Shown piece after piece: positions 53,733 to 62,684 of a stretch of 64,000 bases of DNA. Origin of the DNA: Marinarcus sediminis (GTDB lineage Bacteria; Campylobacterota; Campylobacteria; Campylobacterales; Arcobacteraceae); assembly GCF_048571275.1 (NCBI RefSeq), contig NZ_CP182357.1, positions 1,426,001-1,490,000 on the forward strand, read 5' to 3'. The position numbers were made by a program, and so were the translations under genes. Every line of letters begins with the position of its first letter. The first letter of the stretch is position 1. The notes under the pieces are model-generated. The model had not been told where the DNA came from and searched no databases. It saw nothing but the letters and a program-made list of their open reading frames with translations.

Positions 53733-54548
53733 TTAATATTCCTCTTCTTTAGATGGGAAAATGCCATTTTGTACCTCTTGGGCATATTGTTTAACGGCTT
53801 TTCGTACGGCTTCTCCGCCCATTAAATAACGTTTTACAAATTTGGGTTTAAAATCTTCAAAGAATCCCAACATATCAGACCATACTAAGACTTGTCCATC
53901 CGTAACATTGCCTGCTCCAATACCAATGACTGGGATATTGACTGCTTGAGTAACTTCACGTGCAGCTTGCGTTTTAACTCCCTCTAGGACAATGGAAAAA
54001 GCACCTGCTGCTTCTATGGCTTTGGCATCTTTAACCAGTTGCTCAATGTCTTCAGCTGTTTTCCCTCTTACTAAGTATCCGCCTTCACTTCTAACATATT
54101 GTGGCATTAAGCCAATATGACCCATAACAGCAATTGAGTTTGAAGTTAAGTGTTTAATAATATCCGCTCGATCTTCTCCCCCCTCAATTTTAACTGCTGC
54201 TGCTTGAGTTTTTGAGTAAACTTCAATGCAATTTCTTAACGCTTCATCTTTGTTGATATAACTTCCAAAAGGCATGTCACAAATAACAAAAGCACTTGGT
54301 GCGCCTGTGCATACAGCATTGGTGTGATAAATCATTTGATCTAAAGTGGCACTTAATGTATCGGGTTTTCCAGCAAAACTCATGTTTAAAGAGTCTCCTA
54401 CTAAAATCATATGAGACTCTTTTTCGAAGAGTTTTGCAAAAAGAGCATCATAGGCTGTTATGACAATAAGTTTAAAGTTATTTTTTGAATTTTTGATTTT
54501 ATTGATATTCATTTTTTCAATATATGATTGATTATTTGTTATGCTCAC
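53733..54548 (-). CDS. panB: Ketopantoate hydroxymethyltransferase PanB
   Basis: PanB makes ketopantoate for pantothenate and CoA. The 271 residues show VITAYDALFAKLFEKESHMI, the metal-binding VGDSLNMSFAGKPDT, VKIEGGEDRADII and VIGIGAGNVTDGQVLV, all family motifs. The start is GTG at 54548; an internal ATG 12 codons later is possible. It heads the minus-strand set with ruvB, two bases apart. panC is not in the window. Confidence 0.95.
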   Translation of the reverse strand: MSITNNQSYIEKMNINKIKNSKNNFKLIVITAYDALFAKLFEKESHMILVGDSLNMSFAGKPDTLSATLDQMIYHTNAVCTGAPSAFVICDMPFGSYINKDEALRNCIEVYSKTQAAAVKIEGGEDRADIIKHLTSNSIAVMGHIGLMPQYVRSEGGYLVRGKTAEDIEQLVKDAKAIEAAGAFSIVLEGVKTQAAREVTQAVNIPVIGIGAGNVTDGQVLVWSDMLGFFEDFKPKFVKRYLMGGEAVRKAVKQYAQEVQNGIFPSKEEEY

Positions 54549-54632
54549 TTCACTATCCTTGAGTTAAAAAATATATTTTAAGTTGAATTATATCCAATTA
54601 TTTCTTTTTCTATAAGAAGTTTCAAATTTGCC

Positions 54633-54682
54633 TATAATATAAGCTTTTTCAAAGAGTAATTAAATGCAATCTTTGTTATAAT
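54633..54682 (+). promoter_or_regulatory. Candidate -10 boxes for the ClC channel gene
   Basis: TATAAT occurs at 54633-54638 and 54677-54682 in the 178-base divergent gap between panB and the channel gene. Either could start transcription; no further structure was seen. Confidence 0.4.
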
Positions 54683-54726
54683 TTTTTTCATAAAACAACC
54701 AACTTTTTTCACATAAAGCAGTCCTC

Positions 54727-56145
54727 ATGAAAAGAAACCACAACGTTCAGACTCACATAACGGAGCAAACAATTATGTTTGCAAGTATAACCAAATGGAT
54801 TTTACTCTCATCACTTATTGGCGCGGTCATTGGTACCATTGTTTCATTCTTTTTAAAACTTTTAGAGTATTGTGAAAACTCTAGGACACAGTTGCCTTTT
54901 GAGTACTATTATACGTTGCCATTTGCTTTGGTCATTACCGTAGTTATTGTGCGAAAATTTGCCCCTAATGCTACTGGGCATGGAACGGAAAAAGTCATTG
55001 AAGCTGTGCATAAAAATTCAGGGAAAATAGATTTTTCCATTATTCCTGTAAAACTCTTGGCCACGGTGATTACCATTTTTGCTGGGGGATCTGTGGGTAA
55101 AGAGGGACCTGGTGCACAAATAGGGGCAGCAACAGCTTCTTTGATTGCATCGCTGTTCAAATTTTCAAATCGTGACAGAAAAAAAGTGGTTATTTGTGGT
55201 ATCAGTGCTGGATTTGCTTCTGTTTTTGGTACGCCACTTGCTGGTGCCATTTTTGGGGTAGAAATTTTAATCATTGGTGCTTTGATGTATGATATTTTAC
55301 TCCCTTCTATTGTCGCTGGTTTTTCTGCTTTTTTTGTGGCAAAAATGTTTGGTATCAGTTACACCTATTTTGATATTGCTTTTTACAGTAAATTTGACTT
55401 TAACTATATTTTGATTTTTAAAATTATTTTAGGTGGAATCTTTTTTGGTTTGGTTTCGGATTTTATTATTACTACATTGGGAAATATTCATAAATATGCG
55501 GATATGATTAAAATCAATTATGTACTGAAAGCTTTTTTGGGTGGGATTATTATTGTAATTTTAACTGTGATTGTGGGGGATGATTATTTGGGACTGGGGT
55601 TTGCTACTATAAAAGATGCACTCTCTCCTTATCCTGTGGATCACTCTGAAGTGCCTTGGTATGCTTTTATTCTTAAAACCGTTTTTACCTCCTTAACACT
55701 TGGTTTTGGGGGAAGTGGTGGAGTGATTACTCCTATTTTTTATATTGGGGCAACCAGTGGTAACTTTTTTGGCTATTTGGTGGATGGGTATATTCCTTTG
55801 TTTGCAGCTTTAGGATTTGTGAGTGTGTTAGCAGGGACAACAAGTGCTCCCATTGCTGCTATGATTATGGCAGTGGAACTTTTTGGAATGAATGTTGCGC
55901 ATTATGGTGCTTTGTCCATTATTATCTCTTTTTTAATGACAGGACATCGAAGTGTTTTCCCGTCACAACTTTTAGCCATGAAAAAATCTGAAGCATTGAG
56001 TGTAAACTTAGGTGAAGAGATAGAGAACACCGAAGCTACATATACTACACGTTTTTTTCAGAATATCCGTTCGCTCGTAAAGTTACTTATTTCTAAAATA
56101 AAAAAAAGAGGCAATCCTTCTGAAGCTGAAGATGGCAAAGAGTAG
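54727..56145 (+). CDS. ClC-family chloride channel or antiporter
   Basis: The 472-residue membrane protein has the ClC signature segments: GGSVGKEGPGAQIGAAT (about 117-133), whose Glu is the external gate, and GFGGSGGVITP (about 331-341). About 17 hydrophobic segments fit the family fold. There is a charged cytoplasmic tail of about 50 residues with no CBS domain. The gate glutamate is consistent with a proton-coupled exchanger. It stands alone between panB and trpA. Confidence 0.92.
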   Translation: MKRNHNVQTHITEQTIMFASITKWILLSSLIGAVIGTIVSFFLKLLEYCENSRTQLPFEYYYTLPFALVITVVIVRKFAPNATGHGTEKVIEAVHKNSGKIDFSIIPVKLLATVITIFAGGSVGKEGPGAQIGAATASLIASLFKFSNRDRKKVVICGISAGFASVFGTPLAGAIFGVEILIIGALMYDILLPSIVAGFSAFFVAKMFGISYTYFDIAFYSKFDFNYILIFKIILGGIFFGLVSDFIITTLGNIHKYADMIKINYVLKAFLGGIIIVILTVIVGDDYLGLGFATIKDALSPYPVDHSEVPWYAFILKTVFTSLTLGFGGSGGVITPIFYIGATSGNFFGYLVDGYIPLFAALGFVSVLAGTTSAPIAAMIMAVELFGMNVAHYGALSIIISFLMTGHRSVFPSQLLAMKKSEALSVNLGEEIENTEATYTTRFFQNIRSLVKLLISKIKKRGNPSEAEDGKE

Positions 56146-56197
56146 TTTGATATAACTTTAGATAAAATAGATGAATTTAATATATTAGGACAGAAAA

Positions 56198-56938
56198 TTG
56201 AAGAAACTAGTGGGTTATATTACAACCTCATTCCCTGACAATAATTTTACCATTGATTTGAGTTTAGCCATGGGTGAAGCTGGGGTTGATACTTTAGAAC
56301 TTGGCATTCCATTTTCAGATCCTGTTGCTGATGGTCCCGTTATTGAAAAGGCCAACTTATTGAGTTTGCAACATGGTTTTAAGATGAAAGATTTGTTTGA
56401 AATATCAAAAGTAATTGCACCAAAAATTGATACCTTGTGGATGGGATACATGAACTCATTTTATCATCAAGGTATGGAAAATATTGTTCAAAAAGCCAAA
56501 TCTTTAGGTGTAAATGGTGCGATTATTCCCGATTTACCTTATGAAGAGGCTTTAGCTTTCACTGATATTTTTGCAAAAAACAATCAAGCTTTGATCAGTT
56601 TTGTTGCACCTACTGATTCAAAACAAAGAATTCAAACCGTTGTTAAAGAGGCACAAAAATTTATCTATTTAGTGGCCTATGCAGGAATAACGGGCAGTGG
56701 GAAAAGTGAAGATTTAAGTGAAGTAATTTCAAACACCAGAGCGTTCAGTAATACGCCCATTTATATTGGTTTTGGAGTAGATGAAAAGAGTGCAAAAGCG
56801 AAAGCCGTTGGCGTTGATGGGGTTATTGTTGGATCAGCATTTGTCAAACATTTGCTTGATGAGAGTTTAAATCATAATGAAAAAATCAAAAGAATAACCC
56901 AATTAGCTAAAGAGATTAAAGAAAAAATCAACGAATAG
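56198..56938 (+). CDS. trpA: Tryptophan synthase alpha subunit
   Basis: TrpA cleaves indole-glycerol phosphate to indole. The 246 residues carry the catalytic Glu in LELGIPFSDPVADGPVIEKA, the loop region VNGAIIPDLPYEE and AYAGITGSGKSEDL with a phosphate-binding VGSAFVKHL. The start is TTG at 56198; the N-terminus is about 15 residues shorter than in E. coli. trpB and other trp genes are absent, so the pathway is split. bpt follows after 2 bases. Confidence 0.93.
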   Translation: MKKLVGYITTSFPDNNFTIDLSLAMGEAGVDTLELGIPFSDPVADGPVIEKANLLSLQHGFKMKDLFEISKVIAPKIDTLWMGYMNSFYHQGMENIVQKAKSLGVNGAIIPDLPYEEALAFTDIFAKNNQALISFVAPTDSKQRIQTVVKEAQKFIYLVAYAGITGSGKSEDLSEVISNTRAFSNTPIYIGFGVDEKSAKAKAVGVDGVIVGSAFVKHLLDESLNHNEKIKRITQLAKEIKEKINE

Positions 56939-56940
56939 TT

Positions 56941-57681
56941 ATGAAAATTATACAAGAAGATATAGAATTTTTTGAAGAGAATAGGGAGTGCTCTTATTTC
57001 GATACAGAAATTTCAGATATCAGATACAAGTATTTGAATCGATGCTCAAATGAACAATACCAAAATATGCTTGAACACGGTTGGAGACGGTTTGGGCATA
57101 TGCATTTTGTACCAGAATGCAGAAATTGTACAAAATGTGTCTCTATTCGAATCGATGTTGAAAAATATCAATTTTCAAAGTCTGAAAAACGGGTTTTGGC
57201 AAAAAACAGCGAGACAGAACTCTATATACAAGCACCGAGTTTATCAATAGAACATCTTGCTTTGTATGATAAATACCATGAATATATGAACATAAAAAAG
57301 AAGTGGCCTTTTACTTCAATTACGCCATCAGAGTATCAACGTTCTTATATCGATGGCAACGTTCAATTTGCTCAAGAGTTTTTATATGTTAAAGAAGGAA
57401 AACTAATCGGTGTTGCGTTGACTGATATTTTGCCGCAAGCGATCTCTTCAATTTACTGTTATTATGATCACGATTATGAAAATTATTCGGTGGGAAAATT
57501 TTCAATCTTGGCTCAAATAAAAGTGGCAAAAGAGTTAAATATTCCTTATATTTATTTGGGATATTGGATAAAAGATCATTTTAGTATGGGATATAAAGAA
57601 GCGTATACTCCTTTTGAAATACTCACCAATAGGGTTCCTTTGGATGAAGAAGCAATTTGGAAACCTTATTGTAATCAATAA
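56941..57681 (+). CDS. bpt: Aspartate/glutamate leucyl-tRNA-protein transferase Bpt
   Basis: Bpt adds Leu to N-terminal Asp or Glu, making a ClpS degron. The 246 residues match the ATE family: the N-terminal CSYF and PECRNCTKCVSIRIDV segments, and the C-terminal acyltransferase fold (QAISSIYCYYDHDYENYSVGKFSI, IPYIYLGYWIKDHFSMGYKE). The family is shared with eukaryotic arginyltransferases, and ATE-type alternatives are less likely in bacteria. It is cotranscribed with trpA, 10 kb from clpS, clpA and aat. Confidence 0.92.
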   Translation: MKIIQEDIEFFEENRECSYFDTEISDIRYKYLNRCSNEQYQNMLEHGWRRFGHMHFVPECRNCTKCVSIRIDVEKYQFSKSEKRVLAKNSETELYIQAPSLSIEHLALYDKYHEYMNIKKKWPFTSITPSEYQRSYIDGNVQFAQEFLYVKEGKLIGVALTDILPQAISSIYCYYDHDYENYSVGKFSILAQIKVAKELNIPYIYLGYWIKDHFSMGYKEAYTPFEILTNRVPLDEEAIWKPYCNQ

Positions 57682-57706
57682 AGTGGTACAAATTAAAAGT
57701 TTTGGG

Positions 57707-57712
57707 TATAAT
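57707..57712 (+). promoter_or_regulatory. Candidate -10 box for the small exported protein gene
   Basis: GGGTATAAT gives TATAAT 48 bases ahead of the ATG at 57760. Confidence 0.4.
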
Positions 57713-57759
57713 AACTTTCGATAAAAAAGATTAATATGTTCCTCAATCAAAGGATAAAG

Positions 57760-58104
57760 ATGAAAAAGATACTGTTCTTAATTTTAATAACAACAACATT
57801 TTTAGTTGCTCAAATGGAGCAGTATGAAGAAGAGAGTGCTGCCGTTGCAGATTGTTTGATTTTAAAAGATGAAAATTCAATCATTTGTAAATACTCTCTT
57901 GAACGTTCTAGTGACGACAAAGAGGTTACCTTTACGTGGATCAATCCTAATGGAGAGATTTCACGAGAGAGAAAAATGGAGATACCTGCTGGTCACGGTT
58001 CAATTTATGATTACAGATATATCAGTGGAAGAATCAAAGGAACCTGGACGTTCAAAGTTACCGATGGGGAAGAGGTTTATTCAACAACATTTGAACTTCA
58101 ATAA
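57760..58104 (+). CDS. Small exported beta-rich protein of unknown function
   Basis: ATG 57760 behind AAAGGAT gives 114 residues, preferred over an ATG at 57736. The signal peptide is MKKILFLILITTTFLVAQ. The mature part has two cysteines and alternating strands ending WTFKVTDGEEVYSTTFEL, which look Ig-like. I do not recognise a family. It is convergent with feoB, whose stop lies 27 bases away. Confidence 0.65.
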   Translation: MKKILFLILITTTFLVAQMEQYEEESAAVADCLILKDENSIICKYSLERSSDDKEVTFTWINPNGEISRERKMEIPAGHGSIYDYRYISGRIKGTWTFKVTDGEEVYSTTFELQ

Positions 58105-58113
58105 GCTTTGAAA

Positions 58114-58139
58114 GTCAGTATAAATGGATACTAACTGAC
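58114..58139. terminator. Hairpin between convergent genes
   Basis: GTCAGTAT pairs with ATACTAACTGAC with a 4-base bulge, spanning the feoB stop. It may end transcription from either side; there is no T-run. Confidence 0.35.
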
Positions 58140-60257
58140 AAGCAATTTTGTTACATTATATGCGATAAATGACAATCCCCAAGCGGTTCCTGTTGTAAAT
58201 ACAAAAAGGTACAACAGATATTTCCATCCACCCGCTTCTCTTACAAAAACCATTGATGCAGCTAAGCATGGAAGATAAATCATTACAAAAACAATGAATG
58301 ATACCGCAGCATCAATGGAGATATTGTTTCTGATTTTTTGTACCAATCCTTCAGAGTTTTCATCATTTTCTTCTCCTAATCCATACAAAATACCCAATGT
58401 AGAAACCACAATTTCTTTTGCTGCAAGACCTGTTTCAAGTGCAACAGACATTTTCCAATCAAATCCCAATGGAGCAAACATGGGTTGTGAAAATTTACCA
58501 ATTTTACCTAAAAAAGAGTTTTCAAGATTATACAAGGCTAACTCATTATTTAAAGTATCAATTTCCTCTTGAGTATGGGCCAGTTCAATTTTTTGATTGA
58601 TGTGATTTTCAAATTCAGGCTGTTTTGGGTAGTTTGAGGCAAACCAAATGAGTAATGAAGCCGCTAAAATATAGGTACCTGCTTTTCTTAAATACATCAA
58701 TGCTTGATTTGAAACCGTATGCCAAATGAGTTTAAATGATGGCATTCTATACTTTGGCATCTCCATAACAAAAGGTTCATCTTCACTTTTAAATACGACT
58801 GTTTTGAGTACTTTTGCTGCAATCAAACCTAAAAGGGCTCCACTGATGTAGATTAAAAAAAGAATATTGCCCGCTTGTGAAGTACCAAAAAAAGCACCTG
58901 TAAACAGAACATAAATAGGCAGTCTTGCTCCACAAGACATGAATCCAATGATAAAAAGGGTTAAAAGTCTGTCTCGATTATTTTTAAGGGTTCTTGCAGC
59001 CATATAAGCGGGAACTGAACAACCAAATCCAGTAACAAGTGGAATAAAAGATTTTCCATGCAGTCCAAATTTATGAAAAAAACCATCGAGTAAAAAGGCG
59101 ACTCGGCTCATGTAACCCGTAGTTTCAAGCAGAGCAATTCCAAAAAACAAAATAACAATATTGGGTACAAATAAAATAACGGCACCCACTCCTGCAATTG
59201 CCCCATCTGCAATTAAATAGGAGAGTTCATTTTCTCCTAATACGGCTTTTGTATTGTCAATCAAATTTGCAAAAAAAGCATCAATCATATCCATGGGAAT
59301 ACTTCCAAGTTCAAACGTCAGTTGAAATAAAAGCCACATAAAAAAGAGAAAAATAGGCAATCCAAAAAACTTATGAATGAGCAGGGCATCAATTTTTGAA
59401 GTCAAATCTTTGGTAATGGATTTTTTTTCAGTTACTGTTTCAACAGTAGCTCCTCTTGCAAATGAAGATTGTTCTTCGGCAAAAACATCGTACATATCTT
59501 TGGTATTGTAATGTAAATAGATGTGCTCCAATGCATCTTTTAATACCGATTGCAAATCAATCCAAATGGGTTCATCGTGAAATCGTTTATATGTGGATTT
59601 ATCCTCTTTTAAAAGTTTTATGGCAAGTTCTCTGTAGTGTACATTAGATTTAAAATGTTTCTCTTCTAAAAGTTTGGTAATATGAGCAATCTCTTCTTCT
59701 ATGGTGTCTGAGAAGATGAGTTTTGAATCAACTTTATTGCTCTCATGTTTATTCACCAGTGTTTCTAACAGATTATTAATCCCTAAATTTTTTGCAGCGC
59801 TGGTTTTTATGCAGGGTTTTCCCAATATTTTACTCAGTTGTGCAGCATCAATTGAGATGCCTTCATTGTCCGCTTCATCACTCATATTTAACGCAATGAC
59901 CATTTTTTTATCTAAAGCTAAAAGTTCAGAAGTTAAAAAAAGATTTCTTTCAATATTTGTCGAATCAAGTACATTTAAAATGATATCATAGGGTGAATTT
60001 TCCAAATACTCTTTGGTTACTTTCTCTTCAAGAGTATAGTCATTTAAAGAGTAAGAACCGGGTAAGTCAGTTATCTCTATGATATATTTTCTGTATTTAA
60101 ATACAATCTCTTGTTTCTCAACCGTAACTCCTGAAAAATTTCCCACTTTAAGTCGGGCATTTGAAATGGAGTTGATGAGCATAGATTTACCAACATTGGG
60201 TTGGCCAACAAGTACAATTCGGATGGTTTTATGGGGAGTAAATTTATTTCTTAACAT
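58131..60257 (-). CDS. feoB: Ferrous iron transporter FeoB
   Basis: FeoB imports Fe(II). The 708 residues begin with a G domain (G1 GQPNVGKSM near 18-26, G3 DLPGSYSLNDYT, G4 NMSD) and a helical spacer to about 270. A membrane part with two Gate-type repeats follows, including GFGCSVPAYMAARTLKNNRDR. The G1 motif and length are standard. The N-terminus starts inside the end of feoA by 7 bases, so they are coupled. A Fur-type site lies upstream of feoA. Confidence 0.96.
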   Translation of the reverse strand: MLRNKFTPHKTIRIVLVGQPNVGKSMLINSISNARLKVGNFSGVTVEKQEIVFKYRKYIIEITDLPGSYSLNDYTLEEKVTKEYLENSPYDIILNVLDSTNIERNLFLTSELLALDKKMVIALNMSDEADNEGISIDAAQLSKILGKPCIKTSAAKNLGINNLLETLVNKHESNKVDSKLIFSDTIEEEIAHITKLLEEKHFKSNVHYRELAIKLLKEDKSTYKRFHDEPIWIDLQSVLKDALEHIYLHYNTKDMYDVFAEEQSSFARGATVETVTEKKSITKDLTSKIDALLIHKFFGLPIFLFFMWLLFQLTFELGSIPMDMIDAFFANLIDNTKAVLGENELSYLIADGAIAGVGAVILFVPNIVILFFGIALLETTGYMSRVAFLLDGFFHKFGLHGKSFIPLVTGFGCSVPAYMAARTLKNNRDRLLTLFIIGFMSCGARLPIYVLFTGAFFGTSQAGNILFLIYISGALLGLIAAKVLKTVVFKSEDEPFVMEMPKYRMPSFKLIWHTVSNQALMYLRKAGTYILAASLLIWFASNYPKQPEFENHINQKIELAHTQEEIDTLNNELALYNLENSFLGKIGKFSQPMFAPLGFDWKMSVALETGLAAKEIVVSTLGILYGLGEENDENSEGLVQKIRNNISIDAAVSFIVFVMIYLPCLAASMVFVREAGGWKYLLYLFVFTTGTAWGLSFIAYNVTKLLVS

Positions 60258-60475
60258 TTCTCTACTTCTATATTAGATGCTTCTTTGAGTCTTAATGCAA
60301 CTTTCGTTCTCTTGATAGAAATTTCAATGGTATTTTTCCCCATTGTATACTCTTCAACATTTATTGTAGCCCCTTTGGTAATTCCAAAAGAGTTCAATCG
60401 TGTTTTTAATGATTTATCGGCTTCAATATGACAAATGGTTGCAGATTCACCTTTTTTTAATTCATTCAGAGTCAA
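60251..60475 (-). CDS. feoA: Ferrous iron transport accessory protein FeoA
   Basis: FeoA is a small SH3-like partner of FeoB. The 74-residue sequence has the family strands (GESATICHIEADKSLKTRLNSFGITKGATINV) and a C-terminal ALRLKEASNIEV. The start is TTG at 60475 with AAGGAA 5 bases upstream on the minus strand. It is divergent from fur, with a 192-base gap holding iron-box-like repeats. Confidence 0.93.
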   Translation of the reverse strand: MTLNELKKGESATICHIEADKSLKTRLNSFGITKGATINVEEYTMGKNTIEISIKRTKVALRLKEASNIEVEKC

Positions 60476-60492
60476 AAGAGTTCCTTTTTTTA

Positions 60493-60509
60493 TTGATAAT
60501 TATTATCAA
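60493..60509. promoter_or_regulatory. Fur-box-like inverted repeat upstream of feoA
   Basis: TTGATAATTATTATCAA contains a perfect 7-1-7 repeat, TGATAAT-T-ATTATCA, 18 bases upstream of the feoA start. It matches the classic Fur operator form, and a fur gene is adjacent. This predicts iron repression of feoAB. Confidence 0.8.
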
Positions 60510-60546
60510 GTATGATAAAATATTCTTACTTAAAAGAATATAAATT

Positions 60547-60563
60547 TTGATAATAGTTATTAA
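60547..60563. promoter_or_regulatory. Second, weaker Fur-box-like site in the feoA-fur gap
   Basis: TTGATAATAGTTATTAA keeps the TGATAAT half-site exactly and 5 of 7 bases of the other half. It could cooperate with the stronger site at 60493-60509. Confidence 0.5.
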
Positions 60564-60618
60564 AATAATAAAATTAACGATTTATGCAGATTACTTTACA
60601 ATTTTTACGTAGTTTTGA

Positions 60619-60646
60619 TATACTTTTGGGAATAATTATTGTTATT
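60619..60646 (+). promoter_or_regulatory. Candidate fur promoter
   Basis: TATACT at 60619-60624 is a plausible -10 box for fur. AATAATTATTGTTATT just downstream (60631-60646) is loosely Fur-box-like and might give autoregulation. Confidence 0.35.
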
Positions 60647-60667
60647 AAAGAATCAAGGTAAATTATT

Positions 60668-61105
60668 ATGGCAAAGAATGAAGAAATAATCGCAGAATTG
60701 AAAAAAATAGTCAAGCAAAAAGGTTTAAAATATACAGAGCAAAGAGAGTTTGTATTAAAGATTTTAATGCAAGCAAAAGGGCATTTAACCGCAGAAGAGA
60801 TTTATAATCTGATTAAAATGACCAATCCTGATTCAAATATTGGAATTGCAACAGTTTACAGAGCATTGAGTTTTTTAGAAGAGGTGAATTTAATCACGTC
60901 AATTACCTTTGGCAATGAGGGTAAAAAGTATGAAAGCAATGCCAAAGAGCATCATGATCACCTTATTTGTACTTCATGTGGGAAAATTGTTGAATTTGTG
61001 GATGAAGAGATTGAAAAAAGACAAAATTTAATTGCTGAGAAAAATGGTTTTAAAATTTCAAGTCACTCAATGCAACTTTATGGAACGTGTAAAAAGTGTC
61101 AATAA
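60668..61105 (+). CDS. fur: Ferric uptake regulator Fur
   Basis: Fur is the iron-sensing repressor. The 145 residues have an N-terminal winged helix (about 10-85, with VYRALSFLEEVNLI), the metal region EHHDHLICTSCGKIVEF, and two CxxC pairs (C101/C104 and C141/C144) for structural zinc. PerR and Zur are related alternatives, but the feoAB neighbours and Fur-box-type repeats favour Fur. An AAGG ribosome site precedes the ATG. Confidence 0.9.
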   Translation: MAKNEEIIAELKKIVKQKGLKYTEQREFVLKILMQAKGHLTAEEIYNLIKMTNPDSNIGIATVYRALSFLEEVNLITSITFGNEGKKYESNAKEHHDHLICTSCGKIVEFVDEEIEKRQNLIAEKNGFKISSHSMQLYGTCKKCQ

Positions 61106-61128
61106 TATTAAGGCTCAGCCTTAATATT
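61104..61128. terminator. Bidirectional terminator between fur and the DUF2325 gene
   Basis: AATATTAAGGCT and AGCCTTAATATT form a perfect 12-base inverted repeat around a single C. It overlaps the fur stop and the convergent DUF2325 stop, with A/T-rich flanks on both sides. Confidence 0.75.
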
Positions 61129-61465
61129 ATAACTCTTCCTGCTTTTTGCTGCAATTTGCATAACACTGCGCACAATCTTTTATTCCCATAATTTTTACAA
61201 ATTCATCATACACACACGAAGCACTTCTTTTTGCACATACAAAAGGAATGTTCTGTTTTTTTGCTTCATTTTTATATTTATGCATCACATTATGGTTTAA
61301 AAAAGAGGTCAACATCACTATACAATCAGTATTTTGAGGAATCTTTTTTTTGGGAGCAGAAGATTTTTTTCGAGCATCCCAATGCTCAATATCTTTTGCT
61401 CCAAGGTTTTTTAAAATGACGGATATTTGAGAGATTTGATCTCCTCCTATAACTAAGACGCTCAT
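61127..61465 (-). CDS. DUF2325 protein
   Basis: The 112 residues match the DUF2325 pattern: VLVIGGDQISQISVILKNLG at the start, DCIVMLTSFLNHNVMHKYKN in the middle and a cysteine-rich C-terminus (CAQCYANC). The cysteines suggest metal or cluster binding, but the function of the family is unknown. An AAGGAG ribosome site precedes the ATG. It is convergent with fur. Confidence 0.8.
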   Translation of the reverse strand: MSVLVIGGDQISQISVILKNLGAKDIEHWDARKKSSAPKKKIPQNTDCIVMLTSFLNHNVMHKYKNEAKKQNIPFVCAKRSASCVYDEFVKIMGIKDCAQCYANCSKKQEEL

Positions 61466-61513
61466 TTTAACTCCTTAACAAGTACACCCTGTTGGTTTTA
61501 TTAACTCTTTTTT

Positions 61514-61519
61514 ATTATA
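61514..61519 (-). promoter_or_regulatory. Candidate -10 box for the DUF2325 gene
   Basis: TATAAT read on the minus strand, about 48 bases ahead of the start at 61465. Confidence 0.35.
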
Positions 61520-61569
61520 AAAGAGAATCTGTTTTGAAAACATTTGATTCCTTTGTTTTTTTATACCTA

Positions 61570-62652
61570 CTAAAAAGAGTAAGTAACGTTTGCAAAGACT
61601 TTTTTGAAATCGTCTGAATTTGCTTGATCATCATAATCAACATAGGTAATATTCCCAGAAATTGCCTCTGTAAAGCTGTATTCAGCAATAAGATTTAACT
61701 CATCGGTTGTTGCATTGGCCGTACCGTATTCTGTACTTCCATAAAGTGCCGTAAGTGTTAGATCTGCAATGGTATAAGAAGCACTTCCATAATATGTAGT
61801 GGCATCTGCTTCATAAACATTTGTTCCTTCATCAAATGGATTTTGATCTCCATACGCACTGATACTTCCTGCCCCTACCGTTTTATCTGTTTGGAAAAGA
61901 CCGGCTGCTAATGCAACACCTGCTAAATTTAATCGGGCTTCTAAATTATAAAAATCACCATCTTCTTGAGTATCTTCACTTGAAGCAGCATAATGAGCTG
62001 TTACTCCAAACAGATCATTGTCGTATGATACTTTTGCTCCATAAAAATCAGCTACATCAGGTGCTGAATAAACATAGGGGTTTAATACTACATTTTCTAT
62101 ACCTTCATATTTGACATCAACAACATAAGCACCATCTTTTGTGATTTCTTCAAATTTGTTGTCTGTATCAATACCAATTTCTGCTTGTCGGTTAGTATAT
62201 CCCACAACGATTGCTGTATTTGGAATGGCTTTAACTACACCTACAACAGCATCATTGTAATCACCTAACCACTCTAAATCAATCGCTTGACGACCAAAGA
62301 TAAGTGCAAAATTGTCGTCTTCATATTTCACATTTGCTTCTGTTATTGAAGCGTTGTTGGCATAATTACTTGAATAATCGCCATCTTCTTTTTCTGAAAG
62401 TTCATGGTTTCCTCTGAAACCAATTTTTGCATTGAATCCATTTAAGCTGTCAGTTTCATACGTAATTCCTACTGAACCAGATGTATATCCAGAATCCAGT
62501 GTTCCACCTTTATTGTCACTGTGTTGACTGTAAACAGTAATGTCACCTGAGGTTGTTCCTTTGGCAAAAGCCTCTTTTAATGTTGATGAATCTGCAAAAA
62601 CTGAAACAGTTGATACCAATAATCCGCAAGCTACTAAACTTAATTTTTTCAT
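61570..62652 (-). CDS. Outer-membrane porin
   Basis: The 360-residue protein has a signal peptide (MKKLSLVACGLLVSTVSVFA) and a long series of alternating polar/hydrophobic strands rich in Tyr, Gly, Asp and Asn. It ends in FANVTYSF with the C-terminal Phe needed for outer-membrane insertion. This fits the porin family of Campylobacterota, probably a 16- or 18-strand barrel. An AAGGAAAT ribosome site precedes the ATG. Fur-box-like repeats upstream suggest iron control, so it may transport an iron-linked solute, but the substrate is unknown. Confidence 0.85.
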   Translation of the reverse strand: MKKLSLVACGLLVSTVSVFADSSTLKEAFAKGTTSGDITVYSQHSDNKGGTLDSGYTSGSVGITYETDSLNGFNAKIGFRGNHELSEKEDGDYSSNYANNASITEANVKYEDDNFALIFGRQAIDLEWLGDYNDAVVGVVKAIPNTAIVVGYTNRQAEIGIDTDNKFEEITKDGAYVVDVKYEGIENVVLNPYVYSAPDVADFYGAKVSYDNDLFGVTAHYAASSEDTQEDGDFYNLEARLNLAGVALAAGLFQTDKTVGAGSISAYGDQNPFDEGTNVYEADATTYYGSASYTIADLTLTALYGSTEYGTANATTDELNLIAEYSFTEAISGNITYVDYDDQANSDDFKKVFANVTYSF

Positions 62653-62684
62653 ATATTTCCTTTTTTATGTTTTAAACTTTATAA

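Noticed and set aside
54549..54726. tRNA or small RNA in the panB-ClC gap
   Set aside because: The gap is A/T-rich with only promoter-like boxes; no cloverleaf or stable hairpin was seen.
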